The translations under genes and the position numbers were made by a program. DNA of 64,000 nucleotides from Candidatus Aquabacterium excrementipullorum (GTDB lineage Bacteria > Pseudomonadota > Gammaproteobacteria > Burkholderiales > Burkholderiaceae_C), in NCBI GenBank assembly GCA_019112875.1, contig DXIO01000078.1:1-64000 (forward strand). The letters are read 5' to 3'. Shown here in pieces: positions 42,836 through 54,220 of the stretch. Position 1 is the stretch's first letter; the number at the start of each line of letters is the position of its first letter. The notes under the pieces were generated by a model, which saw nothing but the letters and a program-made list of their open reading frames with translations, ran no database searches and was not told the origin of the DNA.

Positions 42836-43438
42836 TCAGCTCAGCGAACGCCCCAGCAGCTTGGGCTTGAGCGAGGGGTCGGCAGGACTCTCTCCGAGCC
42901 AAATGCTCAGCAGGGCGTTGTAGAAGGCCCGACCGGGCATGGGCTCCACCAGGGGCTTGCCGTTGAGCTGCACCACCGTGCCGGTGTCCGGCACCCAGTC
43001 CATCGTCAGGGTGTCGCCTTCCCGCAGCCCATCGGGCCGACGAGCGATCGCCTTGATCAGCGCCGCCATCTGCGCGCGCACGGCGGCACGGTCGTGCTGC
43101 TGCGCACTGCGGTTCACGTGATCGGCCACCGCGTTCTGGAAATCCTCGCTGCTGATGTCGCGCAGGATCGATATGGCGATGCGGCGCGGCCCATCGGTGG
43201 CCAGGATCTCTTCGGCGCTGACCTTGCGGTCCATCAGGTAGAGCCCGATGGCGTAGACGCGGAACACCAGTTGCCGGGCGATGCCCGCGCCGTTGAGCAC
43301 CAGGCTCTTGCCCCCTACGCGGGCCGAGTCATCAAGTCGCACGCTCTCCACATCCAGCGCCTGCGCCGGCTGGCTGGAAGCCAGGGCACAAGCGGCCGGC
43401 ACGAGGATCGTGCGGACCATGCGTCGATACTGCTTCAT
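42836..43438 (-). CDS. Chalcone isomerase-like family protein (secreted)
   Basis: LVLNGAGIARQLVFRVYAIGLYLMDRKVSAEEILATDGPRRIAISILRDIS. Confidence 0.85.
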   Translation of the reverse strand: MKQYRRMVRTILVPAACALASSQPAQALDVESVRLDDSARVGGKSLVLNGAGIARQLVFRVYAIGLYLMDRKVSAEEILATDGPRRIAISILRDISSEDFQNAVADHVNRSAQQHDRAAVRAQMAALIKAIARRPDGLREGDTLTMDWVPDTGTVVQLNGKPLVEPMPGRAFYNALLSIWLGESPADPSLKPKLLGRSLS

Positions 43439-43471
43439 GGCATTCTCCTGAGAATGCGGAGGTGGCCGTTC

Positions 43472-44176
43472 TCACCAGACCGACAGCGTGTTGGTCAGGA
43501 AGCGCTGGAGCCAGGTGCGCGAGACACTCTCGGGCACATCGCCCTTGCCGCCGACCTCGAAGCGCGCATCGACGATGTCCGCCGATGCGACCACGTTGTT
43601 CGACTTGATGTCCCGCGGGTTGACCACCCCCGAAAACCGCAGCGTGCTCATGTTGCCGTTGAGCAGGATGCTGCGCTCCCCTGCGACGACCAGGTTGCCG
43701 TTGGGCAGCACGTTGATCACCGAGGCGGCCAGTTGCGCCTCGAACTTGCTGCTGTTGGTGGTCGCACCGCTGCCCTTGAACGAATCGCTGCCGGAGGCCT
43801 TGGCGTTCATGTTCATGAGGCGGTCGATGAAGCTGCTGCCCGAGCCGGAACCCCCTGGCCCGACCGAGGCGACCTCGTTTTCGCGGCTGGTCTTGGTGTC
43901 CAGCGTGCTGTTGGCCGTCAGGGTTTCGGAGATGTCGATCTTGAGCGTGTCGCCCACATTGCGCGGCCGGCGGTCCGTCGTGAACAGGGAGCCCGAGGAC
44001 AGGCTGGCCTGGAAGATCGCGCCGTTGTTGATGCGCTCGACGTACCCGGCGGGCTGGTTCGGCGTGACGCTCACAGGCGCCTGAACGATGCTCGGGGGGG
44101 TGCCGCAGCCGGCCAGGGTGATGGCGCAGGTGCCCGCCAGCCAGAGGCGGGATTGAATTGCAGGCTGGAATTTCAT
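43472..44176 (-). CDS. flgH: Flagellar L-ring protein FlgH
   Basis: SLFTTDRRPRNVGDTLKIDISETLTANSTLDTKTSRE; VINVLPNGNLVVAGER; FSGVVNPRDI. Confidence 0.93.
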   Translation of the reverse strand: MKFQPAIQSRLWLAGTCAITLAGCGTPPSIVQAPVSVTPNQPAGYVERINNGAIFQASLSSGSLFTTDRRPRNVGDTLKIDISETLTANSTLDTKTSRENEVASVGPGGSGSGSSFIDRLMNMNAKASGSDSFKGSGATTNSSKFEAQLAASVINVLPNGNLVVAGERSILLNGNMSTLRFSGVVNPRDIKSNNVVASADIVDARFEVGGKGDVPESVSRTWLQRFLTNTLSVW

Positions 44177-44190
44177 GGTGCGACCTTTCA

Positions 44191-44733
44191 TTACTCGACG
44201 CCGGTGATCAGGGCCGCCACCACAGGCGCTATTTTGCTGCGCGTGGAAGTCCATTTCGCGATGCCAAAATTGTCATTCGTCTCATAACTGCTGCTGGCGA
44301 GTATTCGGCCGTCAACGGATTGCAGCGTCAGGGTGGCCGCCGTCATGTATGACTTGTATTTATCAGATAATGGCGGCTGGGCCCATTGCATATAGGCGTT
44401 GTAGCGAAGCCAGACGGTGCATGAATCCAACACAACGCCCACTTCATATACCCTGCTTTGCACTTCGCGGGATTTGAGTTCCGCCTGCAACGCCGGGATG
44501 AAATCAGCCACCTGGGTATCTCGATTGAACTCGATGCACACACTCTTGACCGGCTCGTGCGGCTGGTAAATGGTGTTGTTGGCCTTGCTCTGGCCCAGGC
44601 TGTTGCTGGCGGCCATGCCTGCCACCTTGGCCACTTCCCACAGGGGCGCAGAGCTGAAGATGCTGCACCCCCCCAGCCCCAGCGCGGTGGCGAGCAGGCT
44701 GCCGCTCAGGCAGGTGGTACGTGCCAAGCCCAT
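44191..44733 (-). CDS. Hypothetical lipoprotein
   Basis: Lipobox LGLGGCS; translationally close to flgH. Confidence 0.7.
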   Translation of the reverse strand: MGLARTTCLSGSLLATALGLGGCSIFSSAPLWEVAKVAGMAASNSLGQSKANNTIYQPHEPVKSVCIEFNRDTQVADFIPALQAELKSREVQSRVYEVGVVLDSCTVWLRYNAYMQWAQPPLSDKYKSYMTAATLTLQSVDGRILASSSYETNDNFGIAKWTSTRSKIAPVVAALITGVE

Positions 44734-44744
44734 GACGTCCTCGC

Positions 44745-45314
44745 TCAGACCAGGCCGCCCAGCTTGGAGGCTGCCGCGCCCAGGCCCAGGGCGGTGTAGC
44801 CCGCCACGGTCGTCGCGGCCGTACCCACCTCCTTGGCGGCAGAGCCCACCACGTCGGTCACGGCATCCGTGGCCTTGTTGGCTGCGGTCAAGCCGGAAGA
44901 AATGGTCTTGCCCACGCTTGAGGCCATCTGCTCGACCGAGTCATAGGCGCTTTCGACCTTCTTGATGCCCTTGCTGGCCAGGGAGACCACGTCATGGGCC
45001 ACGGTCTCAACGCCATCCTCGACGGCGTCGACGGCCTTGCCCACTGTCGTCTCCACCGTGTCGACGGCATCCTTGGCAACGTCGTAGGCCTCGCCTGGGA
45101 GCTTGGCCAACTCCTGCAGGCTCTTCTCACTGAAGTTGTAGACCGCGCTGGCCGCGTCGCCCACGGTATCAGCGACCGAAATGGCTGTGGCCACCACCGG
45201 GCCATATTGCTTGCTGTTGATTTCGAATTTACCCTGCGGCTCGACTTTCGCAGCCCTGGAGGCTGATTGCGTCGATGTCAAGTGAGAATTCGAGAGGGAG
45301 CTGATGCTGGTCAT
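44745..45314 (-). CDS. Hypothetical amphipathic-helix-rich protein
   Basis: Low-complexity A/V/D/K/T-rich helices, same strand and adjacent to lipoprotein-flgH. Confidence 0.6.
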   Translation of the reverse strand: MTSISSLSNSHLTSTQSASRAAKVEPQGKFEINSKQYGPVVATAISVADTVGDAASAVYNFSEKSLQELAKLPGEAYDVAKDAVDTVETTVGKAVDAVEDGVETVAHDVVSLASKGIKKVESAYDSVEQMASSVGKTISSGLTAANKATDAVTDVVGSAAKEVGTAATTVAGYTALGLGAAASKLGGLV

Positions 45315-45662
45315 TGGCCATCTCCATCAGGTGAGTTGAGGATGACCAATGCTAGGTTTTCATGGGCGGCACTTGAATTCAATAACAAGCTGTATTCTCA
45401 AGCTGTTCATGCGCGACCATATAAAATCACCAACAAAGCAAACAGAGTCAACCGGCATCTATATTTATCTAATGATGTCACACGCCGTGGCCATCCATCA
45501 TGTACCGTGATTTGCGGTGATCCGGAAATTATATTTACCACATATTGAGATGCTGACCCAATATATGGAATGAGAATCTCGGCCAGGGTCAACCAGAATG
45601 AGCCTCGTTCACCGAATCGCGTACACTCGCCGGCCAAAATCGACTCACCGCAGAGAGGTCTC

Positions 45663-47027
45663 ATGTCATTTCATCGCGTTGCCGGGCTGAGCCTGGCCGT
45701 GTTCGCCCTGCTGGGCGCGGGCTACAGCCATGCCCAGGACGCCACTTGCAAGCTCAAGTACCCCATCGTGCTGTCGCACCACTGGTCCATGAGCAAGGTG
45801 TGCAGCGACAGCGCCCCCGCCACAGGTGTGGCCTCGTGCATGCAGACGCTGAATTACGAGACCCAGTGCGCCATCAAGGGCCAGGACGCTCAGGGCAAGC
45901 CCACCTGCTCGCGCTGGCAGGTGGCCGCTGATGAAGAGGACCTGCCGCCCCGCAACCGCAATGTCGTCGAACCCGACCTCACCCGCGATGTGCGCCAGTA
46001 CCACCGCTACTTCAGCCTGGCCATCGTCAAGCGCCTGCGCGAGACCTGTGGCAATGCGGTCTACCTGGCCGACAAGCCGGCCTTCGCATCGTACGAGGCT
46101 CGGGCCCGCTCGTTGCGCAACACCGTGCAGCAGGCTCTGGCCGCCGAGCATGCCGACAAGGTGATCCTGATCGGTGTGTCGCAAGGCGTGCAGGACGCGC
46201 GCTACATGGCCGCACTGCTGCCCGTCGATGATGCCGATGCGTCGCGCGGACGCATGAAGGACGAGGTGGCGGCCATCGTGAGCCTGGCCGGCGAAGACAC
46301 AGGTTCAGAATCGTCGTCCATCGCGCTGGACCTGGCCTTCCTGCTCAACGGCGGCCAATGGGCCGACAGCAGCAAGGTGGGCTTCAAGGACAGCGATGTG
46401 CTGGACGTCTACTGGCAGCGGCCCACGGCCACCGGCACGGCGCTGGTGCTCGGTGAGAAGTGCAAAGGCCAGGCCGAGTGCGACACCACGGCGGCCGACC
46501 GCTTCCGTTGGTCGATGCGTTCGCTGTTCGATCTGAGTGTGCGGCACATGAAGCCACCTACCGTGCAGGTGGGCCTGTCATCGCCGTCCAACTGGGAGAC
46601 GCTGCGCCAGTTCGTGCAGGCGCCGACGGCCAGCTGGGCTGAAGAGATCCCGGCCACGCTGGAGTCCAACAACGGCATCCGCTATCTCAATTACGCGGGC
46701 CGCATCGTCAACTGGAACGCCTCATGGGGCGATGTGTTCAGTCGTGACTTCCTGCTGTTCTCGGCCATCTCGCTGAGCGATGGTGCCAACGATGTGCACG
46801 TCAGCGTCAAGCGCCAGCGCTTCGCCAACACGGCGGCCAACTTCGAGAACGTGAAGACGCTGCAGGGACCGCTGTGGAGCCGTGGCTACCACCACCTGTT
46901 CTACACCGGCCGCAACGACAAGCTCTACGTGCCGGCGCCCGATTCGCGAGAGGCCGCGCCCTACAACGGGGACACGGCCGACTTCTACCAGCAGGTGGCC
47001 CGCGACCTCAAGGCGCGGGGCTTCTGA
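45663..47027 (+). CDS. Secreted alpha/beta-hydrolase (lipase-like)
   Basis: Signal peptide, YPIVLSHHW, ILIGVSQGVQDARYMA nucleophile elbow. Confidence 0.7.
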   Translation: MSFHRVAGLSLAVFALLGAGYSHAQDATCKLKYPIVLSHHWSMSKVCSDSAPATGVASCMQTLNYETQCAIKGQDAQGKPTCSRWQVAADEEDLPPRNRNVVEPDLTRDVRQYHRYFSLAIVKRLRETCGNAVYLADKPAFASYEARARSLRNTVQQALAAEHADKVILIGVSQGVQDARYMAALLPVDDADASRGRMKDEVAAIVSLAGEDTGSESSSIALDLAFLLNGGQWADSSKVGFKDSDVLDVYWQRPTATGTALVLGEKCKGQAECDTTAADRFRWSMRSLFDLSVRHMKPPTVQVGLSSPSNWETLRQFVQAPTASWAEEIPATLESNNGIRYLNYAGRIVNWNASWGDVFSRDFLLFSAISLSDGANDVHVSVKRQRFANTAANFENVKTLQGPLWSRGYHHLFYTGRNDKLYVPAPDSREAAPYNGDTADFYQQVARDLKARGF

Positions 47028-47033
47028 CCACGC

Positions 47034-47804
47034 TCAGCTGACCAGCGCAGCGCCGCCAGCGTGGTTGGTGGCGTTGTCGGCCTGCCAATGCTCGTGCTCT
47101 TGCGGCACGAACATGTAGCCGTGGCCGCGCACGGTCTGGATGTAGCGCGGGAAGGCCGGCTCGGGCTCCACCACCTTGCGCAGGCGCATGATGGAAGCAT
47201 CGATGGTGCGCAGCATCACCGCGTCCTTGCGGGTGTGCGAGGCGGCCAGCAACTGCTCGCGCGTCAGCGCCACGCCGGGGTTGGACGTGAGCTCGGTCAG
47301 CAGCGCGTATTCCACCGACGACAGCACGCGCACCGACTGGCCCCGGCGCAGCACACGGGCCGACACCACGAAGGTGTAGTCGCCGATCGGCACCTGGCGG
47401 CGCGTGTCCATGGGCGTGCCGGGCACGAAAGACGCACGGCGCAGCACGTCCTGCACATGCGACAGCAGTTCGCGCACCGAGAAGGGCTTGCCCAGGCAGT
47501 CGTCCGCGCTGGTCTCGTCCTTCAGGCGTTGCGCTTCCTGTTCCGTGGCGGCCAGCAGGACCACCGGCACGCGGAAGCCTTCTGACTGCAACAACTCGCA
47601 CGCCTGGGCGCCGCTGATGCCAGACAGGCCGGCTTCCAGCACGATCAGGTCAGGGCGCAGGTGGCGGGTTCGGTGCAGCAAATCGTCGACCGAACTGATC
47701 GACGTGACCGTCAGGCCCTGCTTCTCAAGGTAGTTCGACAGCATGTCCCGCAAGGTGGGGTCAGCATCGGCGATGTACAAATGAAAAGGGCGATCGGCTT
47801 CCAT
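47034..47804 (-). CDS. OmpR/PhoB-family response regulator
   Basis: LYIADADPTLRDMLSNYLEKQGLTV; winged-helix RTIDASIMRLRKVVEPEPAFPRYIQTVRGHGYMF. Confidence 0.9.
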   Translation of the reverse strand: MEADRPFHLYIADADPTLRDMLSNYLEKQGLTVTSISSVDDLLHRTRHLRPDLIVLEAGLSGISGAQACELLQSEGFRVPVVLLAATEQEAQRLKDETSADDCLGKPFSVRELLSHVQDVLRRASFVPGTPMDTRRQVPIGDYTFVVSARVLRRGQSVRVLSSVEYALLTELTSNPGVALTREQLLAASHTRKDAVMLRTIDASIMRLRKVVEPEPAFPRYIQTVRGHGYMFVPQEHEHWQADNATNHAGGAALVS

Positions 47805-48028
47805 GACGGGCTCGTTTGTTCGGTACTGCGAAAGGGACGTTGTTCAACTCCTGGCTGGTGGGCCTCAGGAGTTGTTCGATTTTGTGCAATCAAGTCATAC
47901 AGGGCAACGCGCTTCGCATTTTTTTACCCATCAGCACCTCTTGGAAACATGAAGTGGCCGCCTTCATGGGCTCTTTTGATGTCATCGAAGAGCCTGGAAT
48001 CTGCACCCCCTAATGCACTTGCATATCC

Positions 48029-48062
48029 CAAAAATGAACACGGCCAGCGCGATGCTGGCCGT
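48029..48062 (-). terminator. Rho-independent terminator of aceEF-lpd operon
   Basis: Minus strand ACGGCCAGC-atcgc-GCTGGCCGT then TTCATTTTT. Confidence 0.65.
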
Positions 48063-48100
48063 TCTTCATCGAGCCTCACAAACGAGGCTTTCAGGACAGG

Positions 48101-49957
48101 TCAACGTTTGCGGACGGGCATCAGATCGGTGCAAGTGCCATGCGCCGCCTCCGCCGCGAGGCCCACGCTTTCGGTCAAGGTGGGGTGCGGATGGATGGTC
48201 TTGCCGATGTCGACTTCATCGGCGCCCATCTCGATGGCCAGCGCCACTTCACCGATCAGATCGCCCGCATGCGTGCCCACGATGCCGCCACCGACGATGC
48301 GGTGCGTCTCCGCATCGAACAGCAGCTTGGTGAAGCCTTCGGAGCGGCCATTGGCCAGTGCGCGGCCCGAAGCGGCCCAGGGGAACAGGCCCTTCTTGAT
48401 CGCCCTGCCCTGCGCCTTGGCCTGCTCTTCCGTGAGACCGGCCCAGGCGATCTCGGGGTCGGTGTAGGCCACGCTGGGGATCACGCGGGCATCGAAAGCC
48501 GAGCGAGACAAAGCCTCGTCGCCCAGCAGTTCACCCGCGATCACCTCGGCGGCCACATGGCCCTCGTGCGTGGCCTTGTGCGCCAGCATGGGCTGGCCCA
48601 CGATGTCGCCGATGGCGAACAGGCTGGGCACGTTGGTGCGCATCTGCGCGTCCACCGGGATGAAGCCACGCTCGTTGACGGTCAGGCCTACCTTGTCAGC
48701 CCCGACCTTGCGGCCATTGGGCGTGCGGCCCACCGCCTGCAGGACCAGGTCGTAAACGCCGGCCTCCGGCGCGGCCTCGCCGGGCTTGGCTGACTCGAAG
48801 CTGACGCGGATGCCGTCAGGCGTAGCCTCGGCAGCCACCGTCTTGGTGCCCAGCAGGATGCGGCCGAAGCGCTTGGCATTGAACTTCTGCCAGACCTGGA
48901 CCAGATCCCGGTCCGCGCCCGGCATCAGGCCATCGCTCATCTCGACCACGTCGATGCTGCTGCCCAGCGCGCCATACACCGAGCCCATTTCCAGGCCGAT
49001 GATGCCGCCGCCGATGACCAGCATGCGCTTGGGCACCTGCGGCAAGGTCAGCGCGCCGGTGGAATCCACGATGCGCGGATCATCCGGCAGGAACGGCAGG
49101 TGCACGGCCTGCGAGCCGGCCGCGATGATGCATCGCTTGAAGCTCACGGTGCGCGTTTCGCCGTTCTTGTCCTGGCCCGGGCCGGTGGTGCCTTCGAGTT
49201 GCAGATGGTGCGCGTCGATGAAGCTGCCGTAGCCGCGCAGCACCTGCACCTTGCGGGCCTTGGCCATGCCGTTGAGGCCGCCAGTGAGCTTGCCGGTGAC
49301 AGCGCTCTTGTGCGCGCGCAGCTTGTCCAGGTCGACCTTGGGCTCTCCATACACCACGCCCAGTGCATCGAAATGCTTGACCTCGTCCATCACGGCGGCC
49401 ACATGCAGCAGCGCCTTCGACGGGATGCAGCCCACGTTCAGGCACACGCCGCCCAGTTCGGCATAGCGCTCCACCAGGATCACCTTCAGGCCCAGGTCGG
49501 CGGCGCGGAAGGCCGCGCTGTAGCCACCAGGGCCTGCACCGAGCACCAGCACGTCGCAGTCGGTCTCGGCCGGGGCGTTGACGGTGGGTGCTGCCTTGGC
49601 TTGGGCCGGAGGCTGCGATGCTGGCGTCGCGGCGGGCGGTGCGGCGGGCGCGCTTGCAGGTGCCGGTGCCGGAGCAGCGGGTGCAGGCGCTGCTGCGGCC
49701 GGTGCCGCCGCAGCAGCCCCTTCCACATCCAGTGTCAGGATCACCTGCCCCTGGCCCACGCGGTCGCCCAGCTTCACCTTGACCTCGCCCACCACCCCGC
49801 CTTTCGGCGAAGGCACCTCCATGGAGGCCTTGTCGGACTCCAGGGTGATCAGGCTTTGCTCCGCGTTGATGCGGTCGCCTGGCTTGACGAGGATCTCGAT
49901 CACCGCCGCATCGGCGATGTCGCCCAGATCGGGCACGGGAATGTCGATGAAAGCCAT
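48101..49957 (-). CDS. lpdA: Dihydrolipoyl dehydrogenase with N-terminal lipoyl domain
   Basis: [18 protein letters not shown] lipoyl domain; [17 protein letters not shown]. Confidence 0.95.
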   Translation of the reverse strand: MAFIDIPVPDLGDIADAAVIEILVKPGDRINAEQSLITLESDKASMEVPSPKGGVVGEVKVKLGDRVGQGQVILTLDVEGAAAAAPAAAAPAPAAPAPAPASAPAAPPAATPASQPPAQAKAAPTVNAPAETDCDVLVLGAGPGGYSAAFRAADLGLKVILVERYAELGGVCLNVGCIPSKALLHVAAVMDEVKHFDALGVVYGEPKVDLDKLRAHKSAVTGKLTGGLNGMAKARKVQVLRGYGSFIDAHHLQLEGTTGPGQDKNGETRTVSFKRCIIAAGSQAVHLPFLPDDPRIVDSTGALTLPQVPKRMLVIGGGIIGLEMGSVYGALGSSIDVVEMSDGLMPGADRDLVQVWQKFNAKRFGRILLGTKTVAAEATPDGIRVSFESAKPGEAAPEAGVYDLVLQAVGRTPNGRKVGADKVGLTVNERGFIPVDAQMRTNVPSLFAIGDIVGQPMLAHKATHEGHVAAEVIAGELLGDEALSRSAFDARVIPSVAYTDPEIAWAGLTEEQAKAQGRAIKKGLFPWAASGRALANGRSEGFTKLLFDAETHRIVGGGIVGTHAGDLIGEVALAIEMGADEVDIGKTIHPHPTLTESVGLAAEAAHGTCTDLMPVRKR

Positions 49958-49961
49958 GTCG

Positions 49962-51359
49962 TTACACCACCGCGCGTCGGAAATCCGCCAGCAGGCTGGC
50001 CAGATAGGTGTTGAACTTGGCCGCCGAGGCGCCGTCGATGACCCGGTGGTCATAGCTCAGGCTCAGCGGCACGATCAGTCGAGGGTCGAACCCCGATCCG
50101 TTCCACACCGGCTTCATGGCTGCGCGGCACACGCCCAGGATCGCCACCTCGGGCGCGTTGATGATGGGCGTGAAGGTGGTGCCCCCGAACCCGCCCAGCG
50201 ACGAGATCGAGAAGGTGCCGCCCTGCATGTCGCCCGGGGCGAGCTTGCCGTCACGGGCCTTGGCGGCCAGTGCAGCGGTTTCAGCCGCCAGCTGAGACAG
50301 GCTCTTGGTGTCCACATCACGGATCACAGGCACCACCAGCCCATTGGGCGTGTCCGCCGCGAAGCCGATGTGCACGTACTGCTTGAGCACCAGGTCATCG
50401 CCATCGAGCGAGGCGTTGAACTGCGGGAAGCGCTTGAGCGCCACCGCGCAGGCCTTGAGCAGGAAAGCCAGCAAGGTGAACTTGGGGCCGCTCTTGGCAT
50501 GTTCCTCGTTGAGCTTGACGCGGAAGGCCTCCAGTTCGGTGATGTCCGCTTCGTCGTTGTTGGTGACGTGCGGGATGCGCACCCAGTTGCGGTGCAGGTT
50601 CGCGCCCGACAGCTTCTTGATACGCGACAGCGGCTGGCGCTCGATGGGCCCGTACTTGGCGAAATCCACCTTGGGCCAGGGCAGCAGGGTCATGCCGCCC
50701 AGGTCGGCGGCGCCCACGGCGCTGGACGCGGCCGGCGCTTGCGCCCCCCCGCCCGCCAGCACACCCTTGACGAAGTTCTGCACATCGACATGGGTGATGC
50801 GGCCCTTGGGGCCGGAGCCGGGCACCTTCTCCAGCGCCACGCCCAGTTCACGCGCGAAACGGCGCACGGAGGGCGAGGCGTGGGGCACGCCGCCTGTGGC
50901 GGGTGCTTCCACGGCCGGCAACGATGCCGTCGGGTGGGAACGTTCGGCCGGCGCCGGCTGAGCCGCCGCAGCAGCGATGGCCGGCACGGGCGCAGGCCCT
51001 GCCACGGGGGCCACGGGCGCAGCGGGCGCCGTGGCGGGGGCCGCCGCAGGCACCGGGTTCGGGGCAGCCACACCGCCCTCCACCGCGCCAGGCGCGGCTT
51101 CGGTGGCGGACACATCGGCGGCACCGGTCTCCAGCACCGCGATGATGGAGCCCTGGCTCACCTTATCGCCCAGCTTGACGCGCAGCTCCTTGAGCACGCC
51201 GCCTTGCGACGACGGCACTTCCATCGAGGCCTTGTCGGATTCGATGGTGATCAGGCTTTGCTCGGGTTTGACGGTATCGCCCGGTTTGACGAGCAGTTCA
51301 ATCACGGCCGCATCGGTCACGTCACCGATGTCAGGCACGGTCAGTTCAATCGTAGGCAT
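49962..51359 (-). CDS. aceF: Pyruvate dehydrogenase E2, dihydrolipoamide acetyltransferase
   Basis: Lipoyl domain [17 protein letters not shown]3-binding domain, [17 protein letters not shown]. Confidence 0.95.
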   Translation of the reverse strand: MPTIELTVPDIGDVTDAAVIELLVKPGDTVKPEQSLITIESDKASMEVPSSQGGVLKELRVKLGDKVSQGSIIAVLETGAADVSATEAAPGAVEGGVAAPNPVPAAAPATAPAAPVAPVAGPAPVPAIAAAAAQPAPAERSHPTASLPAVEAPATGGVPHASPSVRRFARELGVALEKVPGSGPKGRITHVDVQNFVKGVLAGGGAQAPAASSAVGAADLGGMTLLPWPKVDFAKYGPIERQPLSRIKKLSGANLHRNWVRIPHVTNNDEADITELEAFRVKLNEEHAKSGPKFTLLAFLLKACAVALKRFPQFNASLDGDDLVLKQYVHIGFAADTPNGLVVPVIRDVDTKSLSQLAAETAALAAKARDGKLAPGDMQGGTFSISSLGGFGGTTFTPIINAPEVAILGVCRAAMKPVWNGSGFDPRLIVPLSLSYDHRVIDGASAAKFNTYLASLLADFRRAVV

Positions 51360-51370
51360 GACGGACGGCC

Positions 51371-54073
51371 TCAGGCATACAGGGGGTTGATCTTGTCGGC
51401 ATCGATGCCGTACTTCGCGATGGCTTGGGCGGCCTTGTCGATCGGCAGCACGCCATCATCGGCCAGCGCCTTGAGCGCGGCCACCACGATGTAATGGCGG
51501 TTGATCTCGAAGTGCTCGCGCAGGCGGTAGCGGAAGTCACTGCGGCCGAAACCGTCGGTGCCCAACACCTTGTAGCTGCGTCCCTTGGGGATGTAGGCGC
51601 GGATCTGCTCCGGCAAGGCTTTCACGTAGTCGGTGGAAGCGACCACCGGCCCGGCTTGCGACGACAGTTGCTTCGTCACGAAGGCCTCTTGCGGGGCCTG
51701 ACCCGGGTGCAGCAGGTTCCAGCGCTCGGCGGCCTGGCCGTCGCGGGCCAGTTCGTTGAAGCTCGGGCAGCTCCACACGTTGGCGCTCACGCCCCAGTCC
51801 TTGGCCAGCAGGTCGCGCGCGGCGATCGACTCGCGCAGGATCGAGCCCGAACCCAGCAGGTTCACGCTCGGCGCGCCCTGGAGCTCGCCTTCCTGCAGCA
51901 GGTACATGCCCTTGATGATCTCGGCCTCGGTGCCCTGGCGCAGGCCGGGCTGGGCGTAGTTCTCGTTGAGCAGCGTCAGGTAATAAAACACGTTCTCCTG
52001 CTGCTCGACCATGCGCTTCATGCCGTTCTGGATGATCACGGCCACTTCATGGGCGAAGCTGGGGTCGTAGCTCAGGCAGTTCGGGATGGAGCCCGCCCAC
52101 AGCTGGCTGTGGCCGTCTTCGTGCTGCAGGCCTTCGCCATTCAGCGTGGTGCGCCCGGAGGTGCCGCCCAGCAGGAAGCCGCGCGCCTGCATGTCGCCGG
52201 CCGCCCAGGCCAGGTCACCGATGCGCTGCAGGCCGAACATCGAGTAGTAGATGTAGAACGGCACCATGATGCGGTTGTTCGTGGAGTACGACGTCGCCGC
52301 CGCCATCCACGAGCTCATGCCGCCCGCCTCGTTGATGCCCTCTTGCAGGATCTGGCCGGCCTTGTCCTCGCGGTAGTACATGACCTGGTCCTTGTCGACC
52401 GGGGTGTACTTCTGGCCTTCAGGCGCGTAGATACCGATCTGGCGGAACAGGCCTTCCATGCCGAAGGTGCGGGCCTCGTCGACCAGGATGGGCACGATGC
52501 GCGGGCCCAGTTGCGCGTCACGCAGCAGCGGGGTCAGGCAGCGCACGAAGGCCTGCGTGGTCGAGATCTCGCGGCCTTCGGCTGTCGGTTCCAGCACGGT
52601 CTTGAAGGCGTCCAGTACGGGCACCTTGAAGGCCTCGTCGGCCTTGGGGCGGCGCTTGGGCAGGTAGCCGCCCAGGGCCTCGCGGCGCTCACGCAGGTAG
52701 GTCATCTCCGGCGTGTTCTCGGCCGGCTTGATGAAGGGCAGCTTGGCGATGTCCTCGTCAGCCACCGGGATGTTGAAGCGGTCGCGGAACACCTTGATGT
52801 CCTCGTCCGTCAGCTTCTTGGTCTGGTGGGCGGTGTTCTTGCCTTCGCCGCTCTTGCCCATGCCGAAGCCCTTGACCGTCTTGATCAGCAGCACGGTGGG
52901 CTGGCCGGTGTGGTTGGCCGCCTCGTGGTAGGCCGCGTACACCTTCTGCGGGTCATGGCCGCCACGGTTCAGGCGCCAGATGTCGTCATCAGACAGGCGG
53001 GCCACCATCTCCAGCGTGCGCGGATCGCGGCCGAAGAAATGCTGCCGCACGAAGGCGCCATCGTTGGCCTTGCAGGCCTGGTAGTCGCCGTCGACCATCT
53101 CCATCATGATCTTGCGCAGGATGCCGTCCTTGTCGCGCGCCAGCAGCGGATCCCAGTAGCTGCCCCACAGCAGCTTGATCACGTTCCAGCCGGAGCCGCG
53201 GAACTCGCCTTCGAGCTCCTGCACGATCTTGCCGTTGCCGCGCACCGGGCCATCAAGCCGTTGCAGGTTGCAGTTGACGACGAAGATCAGGTTGTCCAGC
53301 TTCTCGCGCGCGGCCAGGCCGATGGCGCCCAGCGATTCGGGTTCGTCCATCTCGCCGTCGCCGCAGAACACCCAGACCTTGCGCTTGGAGGTGTCCGCGA
53401 TGCCACGGGCGTGCAGGTATTTCAGGAAACGGGCCTGGTAGATGGCCGTGATGGGGCCCAGGCCCATGGACACGGTCGGGAACTGCCAGAACTCCGGCAT
53501 CAGCTTGGGATGCGGGTAGCTCGACAGGCCCTTGCCACCGACTTCCTGGCGAAAGTTGATGAGCTGTTCTTCGGTGATGCGACCTTCCATGAAGGCACGT
53601 GCGTAGATGCCGGGGGCTGAGTGGCCCTGGATGTACAGCAGATCACCGCCGTGGTCCGGCGTGTCACCATGCCAGAAATGGTTGAAGCCGATGCCCAGCA
53701 TCGTGGCCAGCGAGGCGAAGGACGAGATGTGCCCGCCCAGGTCGCCGCCGTCTTCGGGGTGGTGTCGGTTGGCCCGCACCACCATGGCCATGGCGTTCCA
53801 GCGCATGTAGCTGCGCAGGCGTTCTTCGATGTCGAGGTTGCCCGGGTGGTGGGCCTCATCTTCCACCGCGATGGTGTTCACATAGGCCGTGTTGGCCGAG
53901 AACGGCATGTCGATGCCAGCCTGGCGGGCATGGTCGAGCAGGTTTTCCAGGAGATCGTGGGCGCGGGCGCGGCCTTCGGTCTCGATCACGCCGGACAGCG
54001 CATCGAGCCACTCACGAGTTTCCTGGGGATCCATGTCCATGGATGCGGACGGGATCGGGTCAAGAGCAGACAT
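51371..54073 (-). CDS. aceE: Pyruvate dehydrogenase E1 component
   Basis: YIQGHSAPGIYARAF, WVFCGDGEMDEPESLGAI, TTLNGEGLQHEDGHSQ; start at 54073. Confidence 0.97.
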   Translation of the reverse strand: MSALDPIPSASMDMDPQETREWLDALSGVIETEGRARAHDLLENLLDHARQAGIDMPFSANTAYVNTIAVEDEAHHPGNLDIEERLRSYMRWNAMAMVVRANRHHPEDGGDLGGHISSFASLATMLGIGFNHFWHGDTPDHGGDLLYIQGHSAPGIYARAFMEGRITEEQLINFRQEVGGKGLSSYPHPKLMPEFWQFPTVSMGLGPITAIYQARFLKYLHARGIADTSKRKVWVFCGDGEMDEPESLGAIGLAAREKLDNLIFVVNCNLQRLDGPVRGNGKIVQELEGEFRGSGWNVIKLLWGSYWDPLLARDKDGILRKIMMEMVDGDYQACKANDGAFVRQHFFGRDPRTLEMVARLSDDDIWRLNRGGHDPQKVYAAYHEAANHTGQPTVLLIKTVKGFGMGKSGEGKNTAHQTKKLTDEDIKVFRDRFNIPVADEDIAKLPFIKPAENTPEMTYLRERREALGGYLPKRRPKADEAFKVPVLDAFKTVLEPTAEGREISTTQAFVRCLTPLLRDAQLGPRIVPILVDEARTFGMEGLFRQIGIYAPEGQKYTPVDKDQVMYYREDKAGQILQEGINEAGGMSSWMAAATSYSTNNRIMVPFYIYYSMFGLQRIGDLAWAAGDMQARGFLLGGTSGRTTLNGEGLQHEDGHSQLWAGSIPNCLSYDPSFAHEVAVIIQNGMKRMVEQQENVFYYLTLLNENYAQPGLRQGTEAEIIKGMYLLQEGELQGAPSVNLLGSGSILRESIAARDLLAKDWGVSANVWSCPSFNELARDGQAAERWNLLHPGQAPQEAFVTKQLSSQAGPVVASTDYVKALPEQIRAYIPKGRSYKVLGTDGFGRSDFRYRLREHFEINRHYIVVAALKALADDGVLPIDKAAQAIAKYGIDADKINPLYA

Positions 54074-54220
54074 TGGTAAGTCTCCTAGAGTTTGAAACCT
54101 GTCTCCGAGTATGGAGACAGGAACAGCGTCTGCAGTCACGGATAAGTGGTGCAAACCACGGCGAATGTAGCCGTTATTTCGGGATTGGCGGACGTGGGAA
54201 TCCACACCGATAATTTGAGG

